From WHTI01 sp963826105 (GTDB lineage Bacteria > Actinomycetota > CADDZG01 > WHSQ01), in contig CAWGWA010000013.1 in the NCBI GenBank assembly GCA_963826105.1, forward strand, positions 310,001-374,000: 64,000 nucleotides of DNA, read 5' to 3'. A program made the translations under genes and the position numbers. Of this stretch, positions 1-8,319 are shown one piece after another. The stretch's first letter is position 1. The number at the start of each line of letters is the position of its first letter. The notes under the pieces were generated by a model. That model ran no database searches. It had not been told where the DNA came from and saw only the letters and a list, made by a program, of their open reading frames with translations.

Positions 1-2
1 AC

Positions 3-1031
3 TACGTTGATCCGGAAGACCATCTTGGTCCCGTGGACGCGTCCCGCGCTATCCATCTCACGCGCTTGGTGCACACGGTTTCGGAAGACTCGCTCTTGGC
101 CGAGTACCTCCCGCGCCTTCCCGGGTCTCCTTTTCGATCGTGTGTTCCAACCCGCCCGTTGGACGACACCCCGTCTCCGGCGAACGACAACCTCGTAGTC
201 GTCATCGGCGGGATCGCGAGTAGCACCGAAGGGCGTCCGGACGACATCTTCTCGGCCCCTGCACGTCTCGGCTATGACCCACTCGACACGTTTCGATTCT
301 CTTATCGAGGAAGCGACGGCGATCGCTTGCACGAGCCGTACGGCCCGGAGGACACCTGGGGCGACCTCCGAGGTTACGCATCCGACCTCGCCGAGCAACT
401 ACGAAGGCTCCGGGCCCAGCATCCGGGACGGGCGATCGACCTGATCGCCCACTCGCAAGGCGGGATCGTTGCGCGCTACATGCTTGCGCTAGTGGCTTCC
501 GAGTGGGATGCATCGATGCCTACGATCGAGAATCTCGTCACGTTCTCGACACCCCACCGCGGGGCTCCGCTTGCGGGGGCTGCGGGGGACATTCGATCGT
601 CGCCGTTCGGGCGGGTCGCGCTGGAAGTGGGGTCGCTACTGGCGGAGGGAGGGAAGCTCCGCATCGATCCCGCGAGCATCGCGGTGGGTCAGCTCGCTCC
701 CGGTTCGGAGTTGATAGATCTGCTCGCGACGACCGACACCATGTTCGGCACGCGCGTACTTGCACTCAACCTTCCGAACGACCCCATCGTGCCTGCGGAC
801 CGAGCGGTCTTCCCCGGGAAGCAGACCGTCACGGTCCCGCCGACCGGCTGGCTGGCGGGACATTCGGCGATCGTTCGCTCGCCGTTCGCCCTCGGGAGTG
901 CATACGACTTCCTCCGCGGGGGAGCACCGGCATGTCCGAACAAGTGGAGTGGCGTCGCCACGGGGGCCGGTTGGTTGACCGGGGTTTTCGAACGCTCGTT
1001 GACCCGATGGATCCCCCTGGTCGGGCTCTGA
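3..1031 (+). CDS. alpha/beta-hydrolase, lipase/esterase-like (5' end possibly cut by window edge)
   Basis: The protein has the alpha/beta-hydrolase fold of triacylglycerol lipases and PGAP1-like acyl hydrolases. Counting from the first visible start (GTG at 33), the nucleophile elbow AHSQGG puts the catalytic Ser near residue 141. A candidate acid lies in NDPIVPAD and a candidate His in GHSAIV. The motif VVVIGGIASS before the elbow resembles the oxyanion-hole strand. The frame stays open to the left edge of the window (no stop in codons 3-32), so the true start may lie outside. No membrane segment is visible. The gene ends just before a strong inverted repeat. Substrate unknown. Confidence 0.8.
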   Translation, partial: YVDPEDHLGPVDASRAIHLTRLVHTVSEDSLLAEYLPRLPGSPFRSCVPTRPLDDTPSPANDNLVVVIGGIASSTEGRPDDIFSAPARLGYDPLDTFRFSYRGSDGDRLHEPYGPEDTWGDLRGYASDLAEQLRRLRAQHPGRAIDLIAHSQGGIVARYMLALVASEWDASMPTIENLVTFSTPHRGAPLAGAAGDIRSSPFGRVALEVGSLLAEGGKLRIDPASIAVGQLAPGSELIDLLATTDTMFGTRVLALNLPNDPIVPADRAVFPGKQTVTVPPTGWLAGHSAIVRSPFALGSAYDFLRGGAPACPNKWSGVATGAGWLTGVFERSLTRWIPLVGL

Positions 1032-1041
1032 TGGACAAAGA

Positions 1042-1087
1042 GGAACCCCCTCCGTGGGGGGGATGGGCGGATAACGGAGGGGGTTCC
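1042..1087 (+). terminator. hairpin terminator after the lipase gene
   Basis: Perfect 14-bp inverted repeat, GGAACCCCCTCCGT at 1042-1055 and its complement at 1074-1087, with an 18-nt loop. It begins 11 nt after the lipase stop codon. There is no clean T-run, so it could be factor-assisted. The remaining 1088-1257 shows no gene. Confidence 0.65.
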
Positions 1088-1257
1088 CGAGGTCCCTTGA
1101 TCGGGGCCTTCTTTATGTGGTCCCGGGGGGACGGGACTTTTGTGGGTGACCCACATTGTGAACCGATTCACAAGGCTCGGCAACTCGGATCTGTACCAGA
1201 GTAGGCCCGCCTTTTTGTACTTCCCGCACAAACGACCCGCCTGCCGCCTGAGGAGCC

Positions 1258-1263
1258 TAGGAT
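1258..1263 (+). promoter_or_regulatory. -10 box TAGGAT of a leaderless promoter
   Basis: TAGGAT lies 6 nt before the ATG of the YgjP-like gene. No Shine-Dalgarno sequence fits in between, so transcription probably starts at or next to the start codon. Confidence 0.6.
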
Positions 1264-1269
1264 AGCCAC

Positions 1270-1809
1270 ATGCCCAACCGCCTCCCGCTCGATGTTCCCG
1301 GTCTCGAGGAGGAATTCGAGCGGGTCGAGATCCGGCGCAGCTCCCGGCGGAAGAAGACCGTCTCGGCCGAGATCGTGGGGGACGTCCTGGTGGTTTCGAT
1401 CCCGGAGCGCCTGTCCCGAGCCGAGGAGCAAGAGTGGGTGACCCTCATGGCCGCGCGGATGGCTCAACGCAAGAAGAAGGATCGACTCAACGCATCGGGG
1501 GAGCTCGAGAGCAAGGCCCGGGAGCTGGGCGATCGTTATGTCGATGGCGTTCGGGCGCGCGACATCTCCTGGGTCCCGACCCAGCGGTCCCGCTGGGGAT
1601 CGTGTAGCCCCGACGACGGGACGATCCGCCTATCGCTAGAGCTCACCAAGTATCCGGCCTGGGTGAGGGACTACGTGATCGTCCACGAGCTTGCGCACCT
1701 CGTCATCCCCGATCACAGCGATGCGTTCTGGGCCATCGTGAATCGGTACCCGCTGACCGAACGAGCACGCGGCTTCCTGATCGCCAAGGGGATGGAAGAA
1801 GGCGTCTAG
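1270..1809 (+). CDS. YgjP-like (DUF45/M48-type) zinc metallopeptidase
   Basis: 179-residue protein of the YgjP/SprT-like family. The C-terminal half carries the family signature: WGSC near 109-112, the zinc-binding helix HELAH near 139-143, and a third ligand candidate in DHSDAFW near 148-153. The N-terminal half, rich in basic and acidic residues (RRSSRRKKT), resembles the usual YgjP beta-rich start. The family is a putative metal-dependent hydrolase whose physiological substrate is unclear. Start chosen at ATG 1270 because a -10 box sits 6 nt upstream. The 3' end overlaps the convergent rhodanese gene by 4 bp. Confidence 0.85.
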   Translation: MPNRLPLDVPGLEEEFERVEIRRSSRRKKTVSAEIVGDVLVVSIPERLSRAEEQEWVTLMAARMAQRKKKDRLNASGELESKARELGDRYVDGVRARDISWVPTQRSRWGSCSPDDGTIRLSLELTKYPAWVRDYVIVHELAHLVIPDHSDAFWAIVNRYPLTERARGFLIAKGMEEGV

Positions 1810-2405
1810 GGCTTCCAGAAGGTGATCTCTGAGATGCCGTGGCGCTCGAGGATCCCCACGCACACTGCAGCCCGTACTCCATAGCCGGCGACGACGACCA
1901 CCCGACCTCCGTCCGCAGCACTGTCGACTTCTTCGACGCGACCCCAGAGGCGGTCCGAGGTGATCCGGAGTGCTCCATCGACGTGTTTCGCGCCTGGATC
2001 CCCGACATCGAGTAGGAGCTTTCCGCCGGCTTCGTTGCCTTCGATGACCTCGGTCGAGACCGGTGTGTCCTTCGCCGCCGCCCATGCGTTGAGAGCGTCC
2101 CCGACGAAACCCAGGACCGAAAAGCCCTTGCCCCTCAACGCCGCGGCGACTTCGACCGGTACTGGGCCGTCTTCGACGTCCATCAGCACGAATGGAATCT
2201 CCAATGGGATGCAGTCGCGCATGCGCCCCGCGAATCCGGGCCCGCTCTCGTAGAGGTTCCCGATCGATCCGGGGATATGCACGTCGAGGTAGTCCCGGAC
2301 CTTGCGTATGTCGACGAACGCGGCACCGGAATCGACCTCGGCCAGAGCGTCGGCGAAGCTGAGTTGCTTGAGCGTCCTGGTTGTGGCCGAGGTGGTTGAA
2401 GGCAT
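1806..2405 (-). CDS. tandem rhodanese-like protein lacking catalytic cysteines
   Basis: 199 residues with two rhodanese-like halves. The first has the typical VDIRKVRDYLDVHIPGSI segment (about 30-49). The second has LLDVGDPGAKHVDGAL followed by VVVAGYGVRAA near the end. In active rhodaneses the loop before GxR starts with Cys. Here the first half has Asp (VLMDVEDG) and the second has Ala (VVAGYGVRA), so sulfur transfer seems impossible. The layout resembles the tandem rhodanese tail of MBL-fold/rhodanese fusion proteins (persulfide dioxygenase relatives) without the metallo-beta-lactamase part. It may be a binding or regulatory protein. Divergent from fxsA with 55 bp between starts. Confidence 0.7.
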   Translation of the reverse strand: MPSTTSATTRTLKQLSFADALAEVDSGAAFVDIRKVRDYLDVHIPGSIGNLYESGPGFAGRMRDCIPLEIPFVLMDVEDGPVPVEVAAALRGKGFSVLGFVGDALNAWAAAKDTPVSTEVIEGNEAGGKLLLDVGDPGAKHVDGALRITSDRLWGRVEEVDSAADGGRVVVVAGYGVRAAVCVGILERHGISEITFWKP

Positions 2406-2448
2406 CGATCGCTCCGGTCGTCGTTCTCGAGTAAGTGGTCGGTGGCAC

Positions 2449-2454
2449 CATACT
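2449..2454 (+). promoter_or_regulatory. -10-like CATACT upstream of fxsA
   Basis: CATACT ends 6 nt before the fxsA ATG, the same spacing as the other leaderless promoters here, but its first base departs from TAnnnT. Weaker than the others. Confidence 0.4.
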
Positions 2455-2460
2455 TATCTT

Positions 2461-2976
2461 ATGGCCGTCATCCTCTTCTTCCTCCTGATCGGGCTTCCGA
2501 TAGCGGAGCTCTACGTGATCGTTCAGGTGTCTCAGGGCATCGGGGTGCTCAACACGATCGGCGTTCTCATCGCGGTTTCGATCGCGGGTGCGTGGCTTCT
2601 CAAGCATCAGGGGATGGCGACGTGGATGAGGCTCCAGGAGACCCTGGCGCGCGGCGAGATGCCGGGCAAGGAAGTGACCGACGGAGCCATGATCCTGTTG
2701 GGTGGAGCACTGCTTATGACCCCCGGTTTCATCAGCGACGTGGTGGGTCTTGTGCTCCTACTTCCCCCGACTCGAGCGGTACTCAAGGGCGCGACCCGAG
2801 GCGTCTTCCGTAGATGGGCGCAGAACAAGGTTGCTCCCGGCGTGCGCATCTATCGCAGCGGCGTTGTGAGGACGCAGCGGGAGCCGGGCTCTAATGCGCC
2901 TCCGGGGGTTCCTCCTGGGTCTCCTCGTCGGCCTGAGCAGCTTCCTGACGAGGGCGATTCTCCGGATAGGGGATGA
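2461..2976 (+). CDS. fxsA: FxsA family membrane protein
   Basis: About 171 residues. Hydrophobic segments lie near 3-20 (ILFFLLIGLPIAELYVIV) and 28-45, and again near 75-105, where LLGGALLMTPGFISDVVG is the hallmark of the FxsA cytoplasmic-membrane family. E. coli FxsA is linked to suppression of F-exclusion of phage T7; the cellular role is unclear. The frame is open further 5', but ATG 2461 gives the normal FxsA N-terminus. The polar Pro-rich tail (about 30 residues) overlaps the convergent hypothetical gene by 86 bp, so either that tail or the other protein's C-terminus is poorly constrained. Confidence 0.85.
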   Translation: MAVILFFLLIGLPIAELYVIVQVSQGIGVLNTIGVLIAVSIAGAWLLKHQGMATWMRLQETLARGEMPGKEVTDGAMILLGGALLMTPGFISDVVGLVLLLPPTRAVLKGATRGVFRRWAQNKVAPGVRIYRSGVVRTQREPGSNAPPGVPPGSPRRPEQLPDEGDSPDRG

Positions 2977-3322
2977 CGGGTCCGACCCCACCCTGTTCCG
3001 GGTAGGCGCCACGCTCGAACTCGCTGGCCGGACGCTGCCTCGCATTCATCCGTACTCGAAGGGCTTCGGGGTACTCGTCCTCATGAACTTCGACGCCTAG
3101 CGAGTTGGCGACTTCCAGAGCCTCGTCCTTGCTGTGGAAGACCCAGTGATCCCAGGCCCCCTCACTGTCGACCAGGACCACCATGGTGTCGTTGGCCCCG
3201 ATCCGCACCACGACCGCATCCGTGCCCTCGCGGTTCGCGGCGACGAAGTCCTGTGGTGACTTGAATCGTCCCGGCAGCTTCCCCGCCTCCGGCGTCTTCT
3301 CGAACGGCCACGCGCGCGACAT
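2891..3322 (-). CDS. conserved hypothetical protein
   Basis: 143-residue soluble protein without a family I can name. The N-terminal 85 residues look structured: RFKSPQDFVAANREG, then strands with MVVLVDSEGAWDHWVF, then a helix SKDEALEVANSLGV. The C-terminal third is low-complexity, rich in Glu, Gln, Pro and Arg, and probably disordered. No signal peptide or membrane segment. A good Shine-Dalgarno (AAAGGAG) lies about 8 nt before ATG 3322. The 3' end overlaps fxsA, which is convergent. Confidence 0.65.
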   Translation of the reverse strand: MSRAWPFEKTPEAGKLPGRFKSPQDFVAANREGTDAVVVRIGANDTMVVLVDSEGAWDHWVFHSKDEALEVANSLGVEVHEDEYPEALRVRMNARQRPASEFERGAYPEQGGVGPVIPYPENRPRQEAAQADEETQEEPPEAH

Positions 3323-3401
3323 CAGATAACTCCTTTGTTCTGCGATCCCGCCGAGGCGGATCGCTCTCGCCGATCTCCAGTGCCACAGAAAAGGGACGCG
3401 C

Positions 3402-4169
3402 TCATATGACCAGACCCCCGTCGACGCACAGGATCTGTCCGGTGATGTAATCCGAGTCCTTCGACGCGAGGAACACGAAGCTCGGCGCGATCTCTTCGGG
3501 TTCTCCGTAACGGCCGAGAGCGAACCGGGCCAGACGTGTTGCCTTCTGCGCGGGGTCCTGGATCAGGGGCTCGGTCATGGCGGTGAGTGCAGTCGGGGAG
3601 ACGGCGTTCACGTTGATCGAGAGACTCCCCAATTCCTTGGCCCACGTCTTAGTAAGCCCGACGATGCCCATCTTCGCGGCGGCATAGTTCGACTGGCCGA
3701 CCGCACCCAGGAGTCCCGAAGGAGAGGTGACGTTGACGATCTTGCGGTGGGATCGCTTCTCCGGTGACTCTTCCTTGGCCAGTGGCCGCCACAATTTGAT
3801 GACTTCCCGGCCGCACGCCCACGTTCCCTTGAGGTGGACCTGGATCACCTGATCGAAGTCTTCCTCCGACATCTTGTGGGTCATCTTGTCTCTCAGGATC
3901 CCGGCGTTGTTCACGAGGATGTCGACCTGGCCCCACGCATCGAGGGCGGTCTGCACGACCGACTCGGCCGCAGCGACGGTGCCGATGGCGGAGGTCTCGG
4001 CGACGGCGTTGTCTCGGAGCTCCTTCACGAGAACGCCGGCGGCATCGGCGTCGACGTCGTTAACGACGACCCGGGCACCCTCGGCGACGAAGGCCTCGGC
4101 GATCGCTTTACCGATCCCGCGGCCCGCCCCCGTGACGATCGCGACCTTGCCTTCCAGTCTGCCGGTCAT
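3402..4169 (-). CDS. short-chain dehydrogenase/reductase (FabG-like)
   Basis: 256-residue classical SDR that oxidises or reduces a hydroxyl/keto group with NAD(P). Visible motifs: TGAGRGIG cofactor loop near residues 13-20, NNAG near 94-97, Ser of VTSPSG, and the catalytic pair YAAAK. An extra stretch before the catalytic Ser (PLAKEESPEKRSHRK) recalls SDR domains of multifunctional beta-oxidation enzymes (17-beta-HSD4 type), so a hydroxyacyl-CoA or steroid-like substrate is possible. ATG 4169 was chosen because it gives the normal N-terminus (RLEGKVAIVTG). Longer in-frame versions would overlap greA, which diverges 34 bp away. Confidence 0.85.
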   Translation of the reverse strand: MTGRLEGKVAIVTGAGRGIGKAIAEAFVAEGARVVVNDVDADAAGVLVKELRDNAVAETSAIGTVAAAESVVQTALDAWGQVDILVNNAGILRDKMTHKMSEEDFDQVIQVHLKGTWACGREVIKLWRPLAKEESPEKRSHRKIVNVTSPSGLLGAVGQSNYAAAKMGIVGLTKTWAKELGSLSINVNAVSPTALTAMTEPLIQDPAQKATRLARFALGRYGEPEEIAPSFVFLASKDSDYITGQILCVDGGLVI

Positions 4170-4177
4170 GGGTCCGC

Positions 4178-4183
4178 ATCCTA
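4178..4183 (-). promoter_or_regulatory. -10 box TAGGAT for the SDR gene
   Basis: TAGGAT on the minus strand, 8 nt before the SDR start codon. It shares the 34-bp intergenic gap with the greA -10 box at 4192-4197. Confidence 0.5.
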
Positions 4184-4191
4184 TGCGGCTG

Positions 4192-4197
4192 TAGGAT
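4192..4197 (+). promoter_or_regulatory. -10 box TAGGAT of leaderless greA promoter
   Basis: TAGGAT 6 nt before the greA ATG. No ribosome-binding site can fit in between. Confidence 0.6.
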
Positions 4198-4203
4198 TCC
4201 ACG

Positions 4204-4680
4204 ATGGCCGAACAGAAGACGATCCATCTGACGAAGAACGCATACGACAAGCTGAAGGCCGAGCTGGACGAGCTCGAGGGGCCGTTGCGGACCGAGATCA
4301 TCGAGGCGATCGCGACCGCGCGGGCACACGGGGATCTCTCCGAGAACGCGGAGTACCACGCGGCGAAAGACCAGCAAGGGCTGCAGGAGTCGCGCGTTCG
4401 TCAGATCCGCCAGATGCTGGAGAACGCCGAGATCGTCAGAGCCGAGGACGACGGCGTGATCTCACCCGGGATGGTGGTGACCATCAGACACGACGGTGAC
4501 ACCGAGACCGAGACCTACCTTCTCGGACTGCGCGAGGAGAAGGGCGGCGAACACGACATCCTCACCCCCACCTCACCGCTCGGCGCGGCCCTGTTGGGGC
4601 ACACGGCCGGCGAGACGGTCGTTGCCCAGGCTCCCGCCGGCGAGTTGAAGGTCGAAGTGATCGAGGTTCACCCGGCCTAG
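4204..4680 (+). CDS. greA: transcription elongation factor GreA
   Basis: 158 residues, the normal GreA length. GreA rescues backtracked RNA polymerase by stimulating transcript cleavage. The N-terminal coiled coil (about 5-75) carries the acidic tip GDLSENAEY (about 43-51), whose Asp and Glu position the catalytic Mg2+. The C-terminal FKBP-like domain (about 80-155) has the usual SPLGAALLGH segment. Predicted leaderless. The TAG stop lies inside a 19-bp repeat shared with the convergent amidohydrolase gene. Confidence 0.95.
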   Translation: MAEQKTIHLTKNAYDKLKAELDELEGPLRTEIIEAIATARAHGDLSENAEYHAAKDQQGLQESRVRQIRQMLENAEIVRAEDDGVISPGMVVTIRHDGDTETETYLLGLREEKGGEHDILTPTSPLGAALLGHTAGETVVAQAPAGELKVEVIEVHPA

Positions 4681-4720
4681 CGGGCTCGCCGCCCGATCTG
4701 TCTAGCGGGCTCGCCGCCCG
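4677..4720. repeat. 19-bp direct repeat holding both stop codons of greA and the amidohydrolase
   Basis: CTAGCGGGCTCGCCGCCCG occurs at 4677-4695 and again, identical, at 4702-4720. Copy 1 contains the greA stop (TAG 4678-4680). Copy 2, read on the minus strand, contains the stop of the amidohydrolase (TAG, 4702-4704). Each copy has a CGGGC...GCCCG dyad, so the 22-bp gap between the converging genes could form two hairpins and act as a bidirectional terminator. Confidence 0.7.
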
Positions 4721-5862
4721 CGTCTCCACACCATCTGAACGTTGGTGAGATCGTTCGGATCGGAGAGGGGGGCACCGCCGAGAGCGACGATGTCGGCGGC
4801 CATGCCCTCACCAAGGATCCCGATGTCCTCGAGCCCCAGCAACGCGGCCGCGTCGACGGTTGCAGCACCCACGATGTCGTGTGGGCTCATCCCGGCGGCG
4901 GCCATCGAGGCGACCTCGGTGGGATCGATCCCGGGTCGGGGACCGGCATTACCGAGGTCGGTTCCATAGACCACGTTCCCCCCGGCGGCTCGGAAGCGAG
5001 CGAGGTTATCGATCGCAGCCTCGAGCTCGGGTCCATCGAGGATCGACAGCGTCGGAACGACGGTCATCCCGGCGCGGACCATCCGTTCGATCGTTCCATC
5101 GGGGATCCTTTCTCCACTCAAGAGCATGTGGGCTAGTTCCGTCATGCCTGCGTCGAGAGCCTTCTCGAGTTGTTCGACGTTGTCGACGTGGCCGGTGACC
5201 GCCAGGCCGCGAGCTCCGGCGGCGTTGACGATCGCGGTCAGGGTTTCGAGATCCAGGGTCGGTCCCACGAGGGTGTTGAGTCCCACCTTGATCACGCTCG
5301 CGCCGGCATCCGCCTGGGCATCGACCGCGGCCGCGGCGTCCCCTCGACCCGACACAACCAGACCGGTGCCCTCCGGCGCCCATCCCGCCCGGGTTGGGTA
5401 ACCGCCTTCGGTCGTGAGCATCTGGCCGGCCGCCACGATCAACGGTCCGTTGAAGCCCGGGTCTTTCGAGCGTTCGGCCAGGGGCCAGATCGACTCCGGG
5501 GGCCACGCGAGGTCGCGCACCGTCGTGACGCCCCCGGCAAGGACCTCGGCGGGATCGGCGAACTCGATGTGCACGTGCGCGTCGATGAAACCGGGCACGA
5601 GCGTCATCCCGCTCGCGTCCACGATCTCGGCACCTTCTGGGACCGTCACATCTGATGACGGACCGATCTGGACGATCAGACCCTGCTCGATCACCAGTAC
5701 GGCATCCTCGAGCGGACGGAGGGTCGGTCCGACGAGCGCGGTGCCTGCGCGGATAACCAGGGTCGTTGAACTCACGTGGGACTCAGGCTCGCCGCTGCAA
5801 GCTCCTAACGCAAGCATCGTGGCGCCGATCAGGGATGCGATAAAAGTTCGCGGATAGGTCAT
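4702..5862 (-). CDS. lipoprotein amidohydrolase (imidazolonepropionase-like)
   Basis: 386 residues. The N-terminal signal with lipobox LGAC (about residues 17-20) predicts export and lipid anchoring. The rest is a metal-dependent amidohydrolase: a small beta-sandwich, then the metal motif DAHVHIEF, a Lys candidate in VIKVGLN, His candidates in VTGHVDN and ELAHM, and Asp in YGTDLG. The last part rebuilds the beta-sandwich (GMAADIVALGG). The family cleaves C-N bonds (prolidase-like, hydantoinase-like or imidazolone substrates). ATG 5862 is favoured because it gives a proper signal peptide. The last six residues are encoded by one copy of the 19-bp repeat. Confidence 0.85.
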   Translation of the reverse strand: MTYPRTFIASLIGATMLALGACSGEPESHVSSTTLVIRAGTALVGPTLRPLEDAVLVIEQGLIVQIGPSSDVTVPEGAEIVDASGMTLVPGFIDAHVHIEFADPAEVLAGGVTTVRDLAWPPESIWPLAERSKDPGFNGPLIVAAGQMLTTEGGYPTRAGWAPEGTGLVVSGRGDAAAAVDAQADAGASVIKVGLNTLVGPTLDLETLTAIVNAAGARGLAVTGHVDNVEQLEKALDAGMTELAHMLLSGERIPDGTIERMVRAGMTVVPTLSILDGPELEAAIDNLARFRAAGGNVVYGTDLGNAGPRPGIDPTEVASMAAAGMSPHDIVGAATVDAAALLGLEDIGILGEGMAADIVALGGAPLSDPNDLTNVQMVWRRGRRAR

Positions 5863-5980
5863 CTCCACGGAAGTCTCTCCGGTCCCGTACTCTAGTGCGG
5901 CGACCGACGCGTCCCTGGGCGCTTGCCTGGGTAGGACGCGGAGTCCACTCCGAGATGGACATGAGAAGGAAGGAACAACC

Positions 5981-6319
5981 ATGGAACCAGGAGATCAGAT
6001 CTGGGAAGGCCGGATCGGCTCGATCCCGCTCAGGGTCGGGGTACCCCATGCCGGCCGGATCATCGCCGAATGGGACACGCCGGCCGGTTCGAGGCACAAG
6101 GTTTCTGACTCCCTCGAGGAATTCGAGCGGGCCGTCCTCTTCCAATTGCTGCTGAAGGCCGGAGAGACCGGAGAGACCGACGCCACGAGGGAAGTGATCG
6201 CGGCTGTTCAGAAAGCCGAGGCCGAGCGCCCGCGCAGGGCTCCGGCCGCCGAATCGCGCCGCCGCAAGCCCCGGGCCCGGCAGCACCGCCGCTCGCGCCG
6301 TCCGCCTCGTAGGCGCTAG
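5981..6319 (+). CDS. small hypothetical protein with Arg-rich tail
   Basis: 112 residues, no family recognised. The first 65 residues look folded (strands around IWEGRIGSIPLRVGV, then a helix DSLEEFERAVLFQLLLKAG). The last 35 are almost all Arg, Pro and Ala and suggest nucleic-acid binding or a disordered tail. A strong Shine-Dalgarno (AAGGAAGG) lies 7 nt before ATG. Divergent from the amidohydrolase lipoprotein, 118 bp apart. Confidence 0.6.
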   Translation: MEPGDQIWEGRIGSIPLRVGVPHAGRIIAEWDTPAGSRHKVSDSLEEFERAVLFQLLLKAGETGETDATREVIAAVQKAEAERPRRAPAAESRRRKPRARQHRRSRRPPRRR

Positions 6320-6379
6320 AGCGTCACTGCTTTACGCGTGACGATGGCCTTATCGGGCCAACGGATGTAGAACCTCTCC

Positions 6380-8299
6380 ATGGATAGGGCAAAGGAAGCT
6401 CCCCGAGTCATTCCCGTGCTCGCCGCTCTCGCTCGCGGTGCCCTGGGAGATGGGTACATCGTCGAGATCCCCGACCGGATGCTTGATGGGATCTACCAGC
6501 TGGCTTCCGAGGCCGACCGCAAGCAATTGCTCGGCGCCCTGAAAACCATGGACACACGCGCCGGAGCCCTGCTCCTGACCGGGCGTCCCACCCCGGTGTC
6601 GTGGCTGAGCCCAGTGCAGGCGGAGGCTCTGCTGCTCCGATGGAGGTCCAGCCGTCTGTCCCTCCAGCGGCAGTTGGTATCCGGGATCCTCTCGCTCGCG
6701 TTGTCATCGCTCTACGGACGGCCCGGCCCAGAGTGGGGGCGTCTCGGCTACCAGGGGCCGATGGGGCCGGCGCCGGACGAGCCAAAGAGGCTGTCGCCGA
6801 TGCCGATCGAGAACGACGAGGTGCTCAATTGCGATGTCGTGATCGTCGGGTCCGGGGCCGGTGGAGGATGCGTCGCCGGAGTTCTGGCCGGCCAGGGGCT
6901 CGATGTCGTCATCCTCGAGAAGGGGAGCTACAAGAGCGAGAGCGACTTCAACCATCTCGAGGCCGAGGCGTCGCGCGACATGTACCTCTATGGGATGACC
7001 CTCCTGAACACCGCCGGCAACGTCCGCATCATCGCCGGGGCGACCCTCGGTGGAGGGACGGTTGTCAACTACACGACCTCGTTCAAGACGCCTGACTTCG
7101 TGCTCGAGGAGTGGAGCAGGATCACGGGCATCGAAGCGTTCGCATCGGGTGAGTTCGACGCATCCCTAGACGAGGTGAGCGCTCGCTTGAACGTGAACTT
7201 CGACTCCTCGGCCGCCGGCAAGCGCGACGAGTTGATGGAGAATGGGCTGAAGAAGCTCGGGTGGCACGTCGACCTCTTGCCTCGCGCGGTTAAGGGATGC
7301 ACCCAGGACGAGCAGTGTGGTTTCTGCGGTTTCGGTTGCCGACCCGGTGCCAAGCAATCGACGATGCGTACCTACCTCGAGGACGCGGCCGCCGCGGGAG
7401 CGCGGATCATCACAAGCGCGGACGTCAGGACGGTTCGTGTCGTCGACGGGCGCGCCACCGGGGTCGATGCGATGGTTGGACCCCACCGCCTGACGGTGAG
7501 TGCCAAGACCGTGGTCGCTGCCGCCGGCGCGATCGAGACTCCTGCTCTTCTACTGCGTTCTGGGCTCGGTGGACGTGTGGGACACAACCTCCACCTACAT
7601 CCCGGAACCGCGGCATTCGGGATCTTCGAGGACGATGTCCGCATGTGGGAGGGAACCCTCCAGTCCCGTTACTCGAGCGAGTTCCGTCATTGGGATGGTG
7701 GCTACGGTCCGATCTTCGAAACCGTGCCCGTCCATCCGGGGGCCGGCTCCACGTTCATCGCGTGGGAAGGGGCCGAGGCTCACCGAGCTCAGATGGCTAA
7801 GAGCAAGAACTACTCGTTCTGCGCGGTATTACCGCGTGACAGCACCAACGGTCGCGTGAAGATCGCCAAGGACGGAAGTCCGCGGATCGAGTACAAGCTG
7901 GGCGCCGACGACGAACGTCGCATCGCCGACGGTGTCGTGCGAGCCGGCCAGGTGATGGAAGCGGCCGGTGCAGCCGAGATCCTGTCGCCGCACGGCTCTC
8001 CGATCACCTACCGTCCCGGGCCCCCGGGAGCACACGAAGCGTGGGCGGCGGCGACCCGGACGCGGGGCTACTCCGCCGGACGGGCGACCCTGGCGTCGTT
8101 CCATCAGATGGGCTCCTGCCGGATGGGCACCGATCCCTCGGAATCGGCCGTCGGCCCGTTCAACGAGAGTCATGAGGTGTCCGGGCTGTTCGTGACCGAC
8201 GGTTCGGCGTTCCCAACCGCATCGGGAGTCAACCCGATGCTGACGATATACGGGATCGCGAACCGAGCGGCGAAGCACATCGCCGAACGTATGGCCTAG
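6380..8299 (+). CDS. GMC-family FAD oxidoreductase (long-chain alcohol oxidase-like)
   Basis: 639 residues. An N-terminal region of about 140 residues precedes the FAD-binding motif GSGAGGG (about 156-162), as in long-chain fatty-alcohol oxidases. ATLGGGTVVNYTTSF is the second GMC signature. A Cys-rich patch follows (GCTQDEQCGFCGFGC, about 305-319), also typical of that subgroup. Near the end, FHQMGSCRMG and ASGVNPMLTIYG contain the usual His and Asn active-site residues. It probably oxidises long-chain or sterol-like alcohols with O2 or another acceptor. The upstream -10 candidate (TAGAAC, 6368-6373) is imperfect. Confidence 0.85.
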   Translation: MDRAKEAPRVIPVLAALARGALGDGYIVEIPDRMLDGIYQLASEADRKQLLGALKTMDTRAGALLLTGRPTPVSWLSPVQAEALLLRWRSSRLSLQRQLVSGILSLALSSLYGRPGPEWGRLGYQGPMGPAPDEPKRLSPMPIENDEVLNCDVVIVGSGAGGGCVAGVLAGQGLDVVILEKGSYKSESDFNHLEAEASRDMYLYGMTLLNTAGNVRIIAGATLGGGTVVNYTTSFKTPDFVLEEWSRITGIEAFASGEFDASLDEVSARLNVNFDSSAAGKRDELMENGLKKLGWHVDLLPRAVKGCTQDEQCGFCGFGCRPGAKQSTMRTYLEDAAAAGARIITSADVRTVRVVDGRATGVDAMVGPHRLTVSAKTVVAAAGAIETPALLLRSGLGGRVGHNLHLHPGTAAFGIFEDDVRMWEGTLQSRYSSEFRHWDGGYGPIFETVPVHPGAGSTFIAWEGAEAHRAQMAKSKNYSFCAVLPRDSTNGRVKIAKDGSPRIEYKLGADDERRIADGVVRAGQVMEAAGAAEILSPHGSPITYRPGPPGAHEAWAAATRTRGYSAGRATLASFHQMGSCRMGTDPSESAVGPFNESHEVSGLFVTDGSAFPTASGVNPMLTIYGIANRAAKHIAERMA

Positions 8300-8319
8300 G
8301 CGTCGCCTAGGCTTCCTCG

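Noticed and set aside
6368..6373. Leaderless -10 box for the GMC oxidase (TAGAAC)
   Set aside because: The invariant final T is missing; kept out of the promoter list although the spacing fits.
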